Positions 34,441 to 42,734 are shown, counted from the first letter of the stretch. The stretch is DNA of 64,000 bases from Muribaculaceae bacterium (GCA_022509085.1 JAFLTW010000003.1:1-64000); one strand, 5' to 3'. Notes: generated from the sequence alone by a model not told the origin. A program made the numbers and translations.

Positions 34441-35079
34441 ATGAATAGACCTGATTTTTCAGATTTCTTAGTCCATTTCACAACAAATGGCAACCCTAAA
34501 GGAGGATCAAAAGATAATCCTGTAGGTGATATTTCAGATATGTCTGCATACGACCGTCTTATATCTATACTTAATGAAAAAACTATTCGAGCATCTAGCA
34601 TGCCTTGGACTGGAGCTAAAGCTGTTTGTTTCACAGAGTGCCCTTGGGCCAGCTTATTAGCACATACTGAAGTTTATTCCCCTTATGGTATAGGTTTTTC
34701 TAAGCGCATCGTTTTTTCCAAACATGGCGGTCCAGCTATTTATATGCGTACTGATTTGTTTCGTAGGCAAAAAAAGAAAGGTGCATTTGATGAATTTGTT
34801 TGGCCTTTTATAACCCCATTTTCACCTTCCTATAGGCCATATGCGATGCGAAAAACAGCATATGATATAGGAGAATGCGACTATACTCATGAACGAGAAT
34901 GGAGGACCCCGGATAGTTTTCAATTTAAATATAAAGACATTGCATTTATTATACTAGATTCTCATTCTGATATGGAGATTTTCCCGGATGAATTAAAAGA
35001 GTCTATTGGTAGGGATAAGTTTATTCTGATGGATAATTACAAGCTAATCGAGAGTCTGTGGCCTGTACATAAATATTAG
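34441..35079 (+). CDS. AbiGi-like protein (abortive-infection antitoxin type)
   Basis: The 212-residue cytosolic protein has the pattern of the AbiGi family, related to DUF2971: an N-terminal VHFTTNG, then GAKAVCFTECPWASLLAHTE, YSPYGIGFSKRIVFSKHGG and PAIYMRTD. AbiGi is the antitoxin half of the AbiG phage-exclusion pair in lactococci. No AbiGii-type toxin gene lies beside it, so it is an orphan or works differently. It is AT-rich, has its own promoter, and sits between the acylation cassette and a broken IS. Confidence 0.55.
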   Translation: MNRPDFSDFLVHFTTNGNPKGGSKDNPVGDISDMSAYDRLISILNEKTIRASSMPWTGAKAVCFTECPWASLLAHTEVYSPYGIGFSKRIVFSKHGGPAIYMRTDLFRRQKKKGAFDEFVWPFITPFSPSYRPYAMRKTAYDIGECDYTHEREWRTPDSFQFKYKDIAFIILDSHSDMEIFPDELKESIGRDKFILMDNYKLIESLWPVHKY

Positions 35080-35108
35080 TTCTATCAGAGAAGGTTATCG
35101 AATGAAGA

Positions 35109-35303
35109 TTATCTCTCTTCTATTTCCCCGAATGATTTTAGGTCTCTAAGAGACAATCGGCATTGCAGGGGGGTGAGTGGAAAGACGACTTTGCCATCAC
35201 GCAACAAATGAATTTGTAGAGTGTTTATCCTAAGGAAGTATAACAAGAACGAAAGAACTGCGATATAGATGATCGCCAAGGTCAACGACAGAAACCCGGT
35301 CAT
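35109..35303 (-). CDS. Possible small membrane protein, 64 residues
   Basis: The frame reads a hydrophobic N-terminus (MTGFLSLTLAIIYIAVLSFL) that could be one membrane helix, then a polar tail. No ribosome-binding site or promoter is clear and the family is not recognised. It fills part of a 390-base gap between the AbiGi-like gene and the broken IS. It may be spurious. Confidence 0.25.
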   Translation of the reverse strand: MTGFLSLTLAIIYIAVLSFLLYFLRINTLQIHLLRDGKVVFPLTPLQCRLSLRDLKSFGEIEER

Positions 35304-35442
35304 AAATCCTTAGGATTATTAAATATATATTGAGGGAATAAATAATTTTATCATTAGTGTCCACTAAAAAATCAGAATAGTGCTTTGAAACTTTTGAAAT
35401 TCAATATGTTATAAAGGTTTTTGAAGCGAACGGATTTGAAAT

Positions 35443-35450
35443 TAACTTTG
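35443..35450 (+). promoter_or_regulatory. -7 box TAACTTTG of the IS4-type transposase
   Basis: The octamer matches TAnnTTTG, 19 bases before the transposase start codon. The probable left end of the element (GTGTCCACTAAAAAATC near 35357) lies upstream. Confidence 0.4.
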
Positions 35451-35469
35451 CGTTATAAATCAAGCCGTT

Positions 35470-36145
35470 ATGCATAAAGACCCTTTCTTTTTTGCCCAAT
35501 TAGTTCGGTTTATGAATCGTAGTAAATTCAACCGTATAGTAGCCAAGTATGATGGAGACAAATATGTCAAGAGTTATACTTGTTGGAATCAGTTACTTAC
35601 AATGATGTTCGGCCAACTTTCCAATCGCGAGAGCCTTCGTGATTTGATTGTGGCCCTTGAGGCGCATGCCGGGAAGGTTTACCATTTGGGCATCGGCAAG
35701 TCTGTGACGCGGCAATCTTAGCAAGGCAAACGAACAGCGGGATTACCGCATCTTCGAGGAGTTCGCCTACTATATGATAGAGGAGGCCAGACGACGCAGA
35801 ATAGACAAGATCTTTGAGGTTGAGGGCCATGTTTATGCATTCGATTCCACTACCATCGACCTGTGTCTTTCGGTCTTCGAGTGGGCCAAGTTCCGCAAGC
35901 ATAAAGGAAGAATAAAAATGCATACACTTTACGATGTTGAGGCACAAGTTCCTGCTTTCGTGCATATTACCACTGCCCGAACCCATGACACAAAGGCTAC
36001 GCCTGAGATACCCTACGAGGTTGGCGCCCATTACATATTCGACAGGGCATATAACAGTTACAGCAGTCTTTCTACCATCAACAACATCGGTGTATTCTTC
36101 GTACTCAGAGCCAAATCCAACGTCAAAATGAAAGTTCGGACCTGA
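35470..36145 (+). pseudogene. IS4-family transposase, frameshifted and truncated
   Basis: The first frame (35470-35721) reads MHKDPFFFAQLVRFMNRSKF and the DUF4372-type N-terminus up to GKSVTRQS, then a stop. Translation continues in another frame with LSKANEQRDYRIFEEF, the DDE Asp in VYAFDSTTID, and FDRAYNSYSSL. A loss of two bases (or gain of one) near 35711 explains the shift. A TGA at 36143-36145 replaces a Trp codon in VRTW; a short in-frame RRLPKGVV follows, then the C-terminal catalytic Glu region is missing. The element is dead and its right end is gone. Confidence 0.85.
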
Positions 36146-36353
36146 ACACGAAGGTTGCCTAAAGGTGTGGTTTCCTATATTAAAGGGTCTTTTTCGTTTC
36201 AGTAAATTCATTTTCGCTATCAACCATCTTGATCGCATTATACATATTCCTAAAATATGTGCTCAGGTCTATGCAACAGAAAGCTTACGCCCATCGAAGA
36301 GTTAAAGTTAAGTCGAAGAGACATGACAACGGCTCTTTTTTTCTTTTACTCCC

Positions 36354-36397
36354 CAAAAGCAAAACAGCCCACCCGATTAAGAGTGAGCTGCTTGATT
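36354..36397 (-). terminator. Terminator of the secreted four-gene operon
   Basis: On the minus strand CAGCTCAC pairs with GTGGGCTG around a ten-base loop, followed by TTTTGCTTTT. It lies 22 bases after the last stop codon of the operon at 36419. Confidence 0.65.
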
Positions 36398-36418
36398 AAC
36401 CTATTTTAGGGTTCACTT

Positions 36419-36952
36419 TTACTTTGAAATGGTAAGAACATAGGTTGTTGAATAGTCATTCCAAATTCCTATATTGGGCTTCCCTCTTGACACATATTGC
36501 CAATCTCTACCATGATTACCTGAGCCTCCATCAGATGTCGTTTGATACCCCAATGCTTTTAATTGAGATACCCAGGTTTTAAAAGCAGCATTGGAATATA
36601 CTTGAACATCAATGTATTTGATATTGCTTCCGATTGATCGTAAAACAATTATACTTGCATTAGCAGCCTCTGGGACTGGCGTGTATTCAATACCATTGCT
36701 GTACTCCTCATGGACTACTTTGCAATTTTTGGAGTAAACAAAGATTGTTGATTTTCCATACCCGTAATCTGGTTCGTCCAACCTAAAACGATAGGTATAA
36801 CCGTTTGTCTCCAGCATGTCTGCAACTGGTTTGGCGTTTGTCGCCGTTGTCTGTTGAATGGCTTTTATCAGAGAGCTGATAGATGGTGCTTGGGCATTTG
36901 CCATGCTGAAACCTGAAACAATCAAGAATAGTAAAAATAGAAGTTTTTTCAT
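36419..36952 (-). CDS. Secreted protein of unknown function, last gene of operon
   Basis: The start is placed at ATG 36952, which gives a clean signal peptide (MKKLLFLLFLIVSGFSMANA); the frame is open further upstream but overlaps the previous gene. The 177-residue product has a helical start (SISSLIKAIQQTTATNAKPV) and beta-rich remainder with many Tyr and Ser residues. No family is recognised. It follows the pseudo-nuclease-like gene by 11 bases on the same strand. It could be an immunity or accessory protein of that gene; this is speculation. Confidence 0.6.
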   Translation of the reverse strand: MKKLLFLLFLIVSGFSMANAQAPSISSLIKAIQQTTATNAKPVADMLETNGYTYRFRLDEPDYGYGKSTIFVYSKNCKVVHEEYSNGIEYTPVPEAANASIIVLRSIGSNIKYIDVQVYSNAAFKTWVSQLKALGYQTTSDGGSGNHGRDWQYVSRGKPNIGIWNDYSTTYVLTISK

Positions 36953-36963
36953 ATTATTTTGCT

Positions 36964-38331
36964 TTAATATTTTAGAGTGCATATTAATTCTTCGCCACAA
37001 TAATATTGTATGGTGGAGGGAGTATCTGAGGTTGAATTATATGATAGTTTTACGGAGATAGCGCTGTCTCCAGCTTTAGATAATTCTGAAAGTCGTTTAT
37101 CTAATACTTTCAAATTCTGCTTGTTTTCTTTTGTGTCAGAGAATGCAAACACGTTGTTCCATGTCTCTGTACCTCCATAATTCTTTGGAATAAGCATAAA
37201 TGCTTTACGTCCTGATTCCCCTTTGGCATTTAGGATATCCTTGCTTTTTAGTTGCCGTTTTTTTGTATCCGTGAACTTTGTTTTTAGTGGCGTAAAATTT
37301 ACTTCCACTACTCTCCCCAACTGATCTGTTAACAGGGTAGATGAACCGAAATTAATTATAGCAGATAACGGTAGAAAACAATTGAGCAACTGAGGATCCT
37401 CGGCAATATCAATAAGAAGATTCTCCTTTCGTGTAGTGAAATGTACATCCACAGTTCCCCCTGACGAGCTTGTGCTCAGGGGTAATGATTTTAATCCTAT
37501 TTGAGATAAGGTCGACAGTTTATCGACCCATTTAGAGTCTGTGTTTATCGGTTTATCAACAAGAGCTTGGGAGAAATCAGTAATTCTCCTAATATGTCCA
37601 ATCTCTCCGGATTGAGAAGATATCAACAGTACATCATTATTTAGAATTGAGAAATCCCAGTCAGAAATATTTGGGATTGTACCTTTTTTGAATTTATATG
37701 TGTGAGGTGTCGCTCTATAAGCAAAATACGGCAGTAAAGAGAAATTTCCATATTTAAGCAGTACAGGGTGTTGCTTTAAAGTCAGTAAACACTCCGGCCG
37801 ATTATTGAGTAGTAAGGCCAATTGTGGAGTCATACATTCTTTAAGGAGCATTCCGAGAGTTCCATCCGCATCAATCGTATTCAATTCCTTTAGAGCCGAT
37901 TCGGAGAGATGGTCAGAAAGTAAATTCTTTGCAAGTTCTATCCTAATTCCCTCAGCCACATTATTCCCAATATTTCTGAATGCTCCATCTCCAATCATTG
38001 AAATTTTTTGATTGGCCAGTAGTGGAAAAGGAGATACTTCAAGAGGGCGTATTCCATACTCAAAGAGCATTAGAGCTTCAACTGTGGTTGGATTCTTTAG
38101 CCCCATTTTTTCAGCTTCTTTTCTAAAACTATTCAGTTTAGCTTCGGAAAAGTTTATTGTTGAGAGAGTTTGAAACACCTTCTGAACGTCAGATCTCGCA
38201 CTTTCATTAATCGCTTCAGTCGCCAGCCCGGTCCAGTCAATACCAAACTGTGCGTCAGCAGGGATAACTCCTACCACGCAATTCAATGTAAAGACAATGA
38301 AAAGTTTAATAGTTTTGGATGACATAATCAT
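36964..38331 (-). CDS. Secreted protein with a degenerate DNA/RNA non-specific nuclease-like C-terminus
   Basis: The 455-residue protein has a signal peptide (IKLFIVFTLNCVVGVIPADA). The N-terminal ~250 residues are helical and not recognised. Residues ~335-455 show the layout of Endonuclease_NS_2-type toxin domains: DQLGRVVEVNFTPL, NYGGTETWNNVF, KAGDSAISVKLSYN, then STIQYYCGEELI. The DxGH catalytic motif is replaced by GRKAFMLIP, so nuclease activity is doubtful. The similarity is by eye and remote. The gene overlaps the preceding one by 26 bases (or 20 if M3 is the start). Confidence 0.5.
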   Translation of the reverse strand: MIMSSKTIKLFIVFTLNCVVGVIPADAQFGIDWTGLATEAINESARSDVQKVFQTLSTINFSEAKLNSFRKEAEKMGLKNPTTVEALMLFEYGIRPLEVSPFPLLANQKISMIGDGAFRNIGNNVAEGIRIELAKNLLSDHLSESALKELNTIDADGTLGMLLKECMTPQLALLLNNRPECLLTLKQHPVLLKYGNFSLLPYFAYRATPHTYKFKKGTIPNISDWDFSILNNDVLLISSQSGEIGHIRRITDFSQALVDKPINTDSKWVDKLSTLSQIGLKSLPLSTSSSGGTVDVHFTTRKENLLIDIAEDPQLLNCFLPLSAIINFGSSTLLTDQLGRVVEVNFTPLKTKFTDTKKRQLKSKDILNAKGESGRKAFMLIPKNYGGTETWNNVFAFSDTKENKQNLKVLDKRLSELSKAGDSAISVKLSYNSTSDTPSTIQYYCGEELICTLKY

Positions 38332-39514
38332 AGAATGCTTGAGATTGTTTTTCTTGTTGATTTATCATCTCACGTGCCATCTTTTTTAGCTCCTTCTCCG
38401 TCTGCAACTGAAGTTTATCATAAGTAGCATTCAGGTAGGCTCGGCGATGTGGCAGTTCAGATCTTGCCGCCTCTTCTTTTTTATCGCTCATATATAGTGA
38501 TTCCCCTACACTTGCGAGAAAACCGCCTGTTATGAATGAGGCTAGTCCGGCAACAACTCCGGCCCCAAAAGCTGTGGCGTTCAAATCACTTCGAATATCA
38601 CCAATTTTATTAAATCCTCCCATACCGAGAGTTATGCTTGTATCCATTCTTGGAATTTGAATAACATTTTGTTTCTTGCCAGCAACGCCAAGATTTTTTA
38701 ATAATTCAGCACGTGCCTTATCAAGACTTTCGTTGTAATTTTTTGTCTGAGCCAACACATAATCATAAACAATACCCTCATTCCAATATTTGCGTAATAA
38801 CTCCATATACGCATTATAGATATATGAGGGTAATGATTCCTCCATATCTTGATCCATACTGTACGCCATTGCAAATTGCTTCATCTGTTTTAGAAGTCCT
38901 TCCATTATCTCATATTGCAAGGCTGATGTGAAACGCTCCATAGATTTAATTTCAAAATCTCTGTACTCCTTCATCTGAGATTCTAAAGATTCCTCAATCT
39001 CATGACGATGATTTACGGAGGCTCTTGCAATTGCTCCTTTATCAAACAATGGACAGTTTAGGCGGAGGTACCTTAATTCATGAAATGATAAAGAATCCAA
39101 GCTTTCCGATAAATTTCTCACAAAATCGTCAGCTATAGAACGATAAGCAGGGGAAGCAAGGGTACAAGTATAAAGTTCTTCAGCAGTCATATCCCCAAAT
39201 TGTCTTACAATTTCTAGTTGACGCTCTTTTACCAACGTATTTAGTAAATCGGACACGCCCCTATTTGAGGATGCGGATGCTGTACGTGCCAAATTTTGCA
39301 ATGTAGCAAAGTCTAAGGATTCAAGATCCGAGAGCGCAATAAATTCTGTTGCGAGTTTAGAATCCTCACCCGCATCATTACAAGCAATATTTACCAACTC
39401 GTTTAAATTTGACGAGAGGTATGCTGCCTTTGCCCTTGCCTGACCACAAATATGTTGTGGGAAAGCTATAGAACATAGGACGGTAGCTGAGAAAATGATG
39501 TGATTTATCCTCAT
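38306..39514 (-). CDS. Secreted helical protein with a Gly-rich membrane segment
   Basis: The 402-residue protein has a signal peptide (MRINHIIFSATVLCSIAFPQ then HICGQA). Most of it is predicted helical and charged. Near residue 325 lies a Gly/Ala-rich hydrophobic stretch (FGAGVVAGLASFITGGFLAS) that could form a membrane hairpin, followed by a long charged helix. The layout recalls pore-forming or envelope-spanning proteins but no family is recognised. It lies between the lipoprotein and the pseudo-nuclease-like gene, with overlaps on both sides. Confidence 0.55.
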   Translation of the reverse strand: MRINHIIFSATVLCSIAFPQHICGQARAKAAYLSSNLNELVNIACNDAGEDSKLATEFIALSDLESLDFATLQNLARTASASSNRGVSDLLNTLVKERQLEIVRQFGDMTAEELYTCTLASPAYRSIADDFVRNLSESLDSLSFHELRYLRLNCPLFDKGAIARASVNHRHEIEESLESQMKEYRDFEIKSMERFTSALQYEIMEGLLKQMKQFAMAYSMDQDMEESLPSYIYNAYMELLRKYWNEGIVYDYVLAQTKNYNESLDKARAELLKNLGVAGKKQNVIQIPRMDTSITLGMGGFNKIGDIRSDLNATAFGAGVVAGLASFITGGFLASVGESLYMSDKKEEAARSELPHRRAYLNATYDKLQLQTEKELKKMAREMINQQEKQSQAFYDYVIQNY

Positions 39515-39834
39515 CAGTCCCCGTAATAATCGGATTGATTATAAGTGTTATCCGAAGGCCCATTTCCGCGTCCTACGGACTCAAGATAATCAATACCTGC
39601 TCCCTGAGAAGTTCTATCATCCCCATTATTTGAAGACCCTATAACACCCTCCGAATAATCAACCCCAGGGGTATATTCTCCCTCCTCAGATGCAGGGAGA
39701 TATACTTCCTCCTGTACTTCGACCTCAACAATTGAGTCGGACATATTGTCTGTAGTCTGCGAATTATTTCCATTGCAGCCAGTGAGGAGTCCCACGACAG
39801 CTATTGAATAAAGAAATGTGTTGATTTTTCTCAT
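39514..39834 (-). CDS. Small acidic lipoprotein, first gene of the secreted operon
   Basis: The 106-residue protein has a lipoprotein signal ending GLLTGC and a mature part that is acidic, rich in Gly, Ser and Tyr, and likely unstructured (SEGVIGSSNNGDDRTSQG). Its stop overlaps the next start by one base. It heads four secreted-protein genes (39834 to 36419). The 5' region, with an inverted-repeat-bounded segment at 40051-40202, is a candidate for switching control. Confidence 0.55.
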   Translation of the reverse strand: MRKINTFLYSIAVVGLLTGCNGNNSQTTDNMSDSIVEVEVQEEVYLPASEEGEYTPGVDYSEGVIGSSNNGDDRTSQGAGIDYLESVGRGNGPSDNTYNQSDYYGD

Positions 39835-40050
39835 CTTTATCGTTCTCTTTCATGCCTCCTGACTCCCTAATTTGGCGGTTAAGTTTGGGTATAAGAAAAG
39901 AGGGGAATTCATCGCACCTCTATCATGGTTGAACAGGCTCGCCAAAGCCACGGACTGAATGATGTATGAGGGTAGAATAAACTGCCCCTCTGTATTGAGT
40001 ATGCTAAGATACGACAACTTGGGTCGCACCGACAGATACTACAAAACAGA

Positions 40051-40202
40051 AAGAGCGTCTAATCTCACTCTGTCTCAGTCCTTTGTTGAATTTGGCGATT
40101 CGTTCAACCGAGAAAGAAAGCTTGACACTTTTCTTTTCCAACGGCATTTCTCTTCCATTGGATTGTGCAAAGGTACAAAAAATATTTGGATTAGACGCTC
40201 TT
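40051..40202. repeat. 152-bp segment bounded by 14-bp perfect inverted repeats
   Basis: AAGAGCGTCTAATC at 40051-40064 recurs inverted at 40189-40202. Inside lies a minus-strand -7 box TACCTTTG (40168-40175) that points toward the secreted operon starting at 39834. A short minus frame (40004-40147, MPLEKKSVKLSFSVERIAKF) begins after that box and crosses the left repeat. Two readings are possible: an invertible promoter, or a deleted IS/MITE made of its two ends. No target duplication is visible. The flanks 39835-40050 and 40203-40299 show no other gene. Confidence 0.55.
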
Positions 40203-40299
40203 AGTGAGCAGATTATTCTACAAAGATAAGGAATTTAACGTTTTCATTAACGGCAAAAAGAAAAGGCATACGACAGCAGCCGTAAACATTCTAATTTGG

Positions 40300-40630
40300 G
40301 TTAGTCATCCAGTAGCTCGAACTTTTCTATTGTATAGCAGAGATCGCTGTAGGAACGTGAATATGTTTCAAGTGCTTTTTTACACGAATCAAGGGACTTC
40401 AACTTCTTTGAGCCGGTGATATTCTGGACTTCTTTTTCTAATTCGTCAAGTGTGTTGTAATATTCAATTGTTCCATCTTTGACCTAGAGGTAATACTTTT
40501 CTGGGAAGTATTGGCCGGTATCATCATTTGTCTGATAGATACACATTCCTGATTCCTCACATTGGAAGTAAATCATTACACCTGGGAATTGCTCTTCAAT
40601 GAATTTACTCACTATGTGATATAATGAGTT
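40300..40630 (-). pseudogene. Broken gene with an in-frame TAG
   Basis: A minus-strand frame reads SKFIEEQFPGVMIYFQCEES, continues to PEKYYL, meets TAG near 40483-40485, then resumes in the same frame with VKDGTIEYYNTLDELEKEVQ and ends FELLDD with TAA at 40300-40302. Both halves have coding character and no start codon precedes the second half. A single C to T change of a CAG codon would explain the stop. Product unknown. The 5' limit is uncertain. Confidence 0.55.
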
Positions 40631-40658
40631 ATCTACATATAAGGATTTTAAGGGACTA

Positions 40659-40690
40659 TAAAAGAAGGTGCCACTGAATTTTTCAATGAC
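40659..40690 (-). terminator. Terminator after the 272-residue gene
   Basis: On the minus strand GGTGTCATTGAA pairs fully (two G-U pairs) with TTCAGTGGCACC around AAA, and is followed by TTCTTTTAT. It starts 13 bases after the stop codon at 40703. Confidence 0.75.
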
Positions 40691-40702
40691 ACCTAAAAAC
40701 GC

Positions 40703-41521
40703 TTAAGACATAACGCCATACTTATATTTGCCAATTTTATGTTTCATGAACGCCTTCTTTATCCCTTTCTTCTTGTTGTCTTCGTAATAATACCCTTGAG
40801 TTTCTAGGATTTTACGAAAAGTAGATCCAGCCTCAAGTTCATCATACATTTCCTGTAATTCAGCAGGAATGAAACGCTCCTTTGACCCTCGCTTTTTTTG
40901 TGTCCGTATTTGAGGAGCCGAGATTTCAACGTTATCTTTAATCTGGTTTTGGGTAGTAGATGGCAACACCTCATGTTCAGGAGCTTCGCCAATATACTCG
41001 TAGAGAGGCGCACCTTCACCTGCCTCTATCTCCTCAGGAGTATGGGCAAACCTAAATACAGATACGGTCTCTTTTTCGGCATCAGATTCAAGATTATTCT
41101 TAAGCTCCTTCAGATATCGAGCCTTTCCATCCCCTTTACACATTCCGAAGGCTACAAGATCCTGTGTGAACATTGTATCTGTTTTTGAGCCATAATTTGA
41201 GTTGGCTTCTATAGAAATATTATGCTTATAATTTCCCTTTGTATGGTAAATCTTAATATAAGTAATCGGCCGTCCTTTACTTTCACACTGATTACGGAAT
41301 TTTTCCAACCAATCAAAAAATGGCTTCTTGAGAACCGACGTTTCCTTGTCAGTAGATTTCATTTTTGTGATGTTATCGAAGAATACCACTAACCCTTGTT
41401 CTGCTGCCTGTTCTTGATGCGTTTCTATTATGGCCTTGATTCGTTTAAAATCATGAGCTGAAACATCAACTGCTATGTGTAAATTTGGAACGCCTTTAAT
41501 GTACTTCTTATATTTCGTCAT
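40703..41521 (-). CDS. Hypothetical protein, 272 residues
   Basis: The cytosolic protein (no signal or membrane segment) opens MTKYKKYIKGVPNLHIAVDV. It has mixed alpha/beta sequence to about residue 180 (GLVVFFDNITKMK, ITYIKIYHTKGNYKHNISI), an acidic linker, and a basic helical end (DNKKKGIKKAFMKHKIGKYK). No family is recognised. AT-rich codon use and surrounding gene debris suggest a mobile-element origin. It has its own terminator; an upstream terminator-like hairpin at 41699 separates it from the next promoter. Confidence 0.55.
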   Translation of the reverse strand: MTKYKKYIKGVPNLHIAVDVSAHDFKRIKAIIETHQEQAAEQGLVVFFDNITKMKSTDKETSVLKKPFFDWLEKFRNQCESKGRPITYIKIYHTKGNYKHNISIEANSNYGSKTDTMFTQDLVAFGMCKGDGKARYLKELKNNLESDAEKETVSVFRFAHTPEEIEAGEGAPLYEYIGEAPEHEVLPSTTQNQIKDNVEISAPQIRTQKKRGSKERFIPAELQEMYDELEAGSTFRKILETQGYYYEDNKKKGIKKAFMKHKIGKYKYGVMS

Positions 41522-41689
41522 TAGTGTCCTCTAATGAGGCACATAACTGAAGAAACGGGTACATATTGACTTATTGGTTCCTAAATGAGTTCTGACCCTT
41601 TACGACACAGATTAAAAGTTATATAATACTTTTCTTTGGAAATAAATTTCTAGAGATCTGAAGACCCGATGGAGCATTCAAGACCTAAA

Positions 41690-41766
41690 AAAAATAAACC
41701 GAGACTCTAAAGAGGCTCGGAGGGTGGTTCATCGAATAAGCATTCTCAAAACCGGGAGCAAAGTTA
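41690..41766 (-). ncRNA. Candidate short RNA ending in a strong terminator
   Basis: A minus -7 box TAACTTTG lies at 41759-41766, and a second at 41793-41800. Downstream, CCGAGcCTCT pairs with AGAGtCTCGG (41699-41720), followed on the minus strand by TTTATTTTTTTT. No gene lies between promoter and terminator, so any transcript would be about 60-100 bases. It may equally be the leftover 3' end of a lost gene. The rest of 41522-41690 shows nothing recognisable. Confidence 0.3.
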
Positions 41767-41792
41767 ATATTTTCATTACAATTTCCCGTCCC

Positions 41793-41846
41793 AAAGTTAC
41801 GATTTTTTCTGACGCTTCATAAAAAGCAGAAATAATCGTAACTTTG
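41793..41846. promoter_or_regulatory. Near-perfect 20-bp inverted repeat carrying divergent -7 boxes
   Basis: The arms 41793-41812 and 41827-41846 match at 19 of 20 positions and each contains TAACTTTG facing outward. The right box lies 4 bases before the ATG at 41851. The left box faces the short-RNA candidate. The symmetry makes it both a divergent promoter and a possible operator. Confidence 0.5.
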
Positions 41847-41850
41847 CGCC

Positions 41851-42090
41851 ATGGAGAAAAAAATACCATTGAGGCTGTTGGCAAAGGCCCGAGATATAGC
41901 AAAAAACGGAGGATATGAAGACGCGACCTATTCGGGGCGGTGGCATGGCTATAATGTTTTCACCCCCGTTCGTTCCGAGATGCTCTATACGGGGTTCCCT
42001 TTGTTCATACTCCACCGGCTAGGACGTTGGAGGTGGTCTTCCGGTTGGGAGGAGTCTACTAAAATCATGGACGCTTTCCCCTCTTCTTGA
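41851..42090 (+). CDS. Small conserved-looking hypothetical protein, 79 residues
   Basis: The protein opens MEKKIPLRLLAKARDIAKNG and continues with YSGRWHGYNVFTPV and YTGFPLFILH, ending WEESTKIMDAFPSS. It has a basic N-terminal helix and aromatic beta-like middle. No named family is recalled. It is preceded by a well-formed promoter with almost no leader. Its end overlaps the tail of a minus-strand pseudogene by 26 bases. Confidence 0.5.
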   Translation: MEKKIPLRLLAKARDIAKNGGYEDATYSGRWHGYNVFTPVRSEMLYTGFPLFILHRLGRWRWSSGWEESTKIMDAFPSS

Positions 42091-42417
42091 CAACTTTCTT
42101 TGCAATCTCCGGAACGATTCGCAGATTGTCGACCCGTTTGATGCTGACACCTTTCATTTCGTCGGCATCTTTCATGTGCCTTCCTATGTCTTTAATCAAT
42201 TTGCCGTTCTGAGGATAGTAAAATCTTACGATGTCTCCATTAATTATTCCGTGAATTTGGTTTCAGTTTCACCAACCTCTTGGATATTTTTTCTAAACTT
42301 GGAGAACAAGGTTTCAAAAAGAGAAGGCTTGGCGACTGCTCCGTACATCTCCTTTACAGCTACTTCGACTTGCGCAATAGTGACACAGCCTCGTTGAATT
42401 TTTTCTGGGAAAATTTG
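42065..42417 (-). pseudogene. Frameshifted gene fragment
   Basis: On the minus strand a frame without a start reads GCVTIAQVEVAVKEMYGAVA and FETLFSKFRKNIQEV and stops at TAA near 42245. An overlapping frame one base off continues GIINGDIVRFYYPQNGKLIK and KRVDNLRIVPEIAKKVVK and stops at 42065. Joining KFT to GIINGD by adding one base gives a smooth protein. The upstream end is closed by TGA at 42418-42420. Function unknown. Confidence 0.5.
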
Positions 42418-42463
42418 TCAGAAACAATAGCCTAAGCCAATGAAAGGCTTTGAAAGACAGGGA

Positions 42464-42724
42464 CTACTGATTAATTCCTGGAAGCCTACCATTACATTGA
42501 ACCTGCTGATTTTCCTCACTGGCAAACCGGTCGAGTAGAGCCGGTGCAGAAGTGGAGATGATCGGACTGGCTACTGCGGGACCCTCTTTGAAGGTCTTGA
42601 AGGGATTCCAGTTCCAGGTGGTAGTGGCTGTCACTTTTTGAGGCTATACCTCCAGATCGGCTACCGACAGGTTGTACACGCCCGTATCTACTGCAGTTGT
42701 GTAATTTGTATTTCGATTTTCAAA
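42464..42724 (-). pseudogene. Gene fragment with an in-frame TAG
   Basis: On the minus strand the frame reads YTTAVDTGVYNLSVADLEV, meets TAG, and continues in frame as PQKVTATTTWNWNPFKTF and GPAVASPIISTSAPALLDRF to a TAG at 42464-42466. There is no start codon before it. Like the fragment at 40300, the internal stop could come from a single change of a CAG codon. It abuts the gpx promoter. Confidence 0.45.
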
Positions 42725-42734
42725 TTATTATATG

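Noticed and set aside
35597-36238. 213-codon minus frame opposite the IS4 transposase
   Set aside because: It is antisense to recognisable transposase sequence and has no independent signal.
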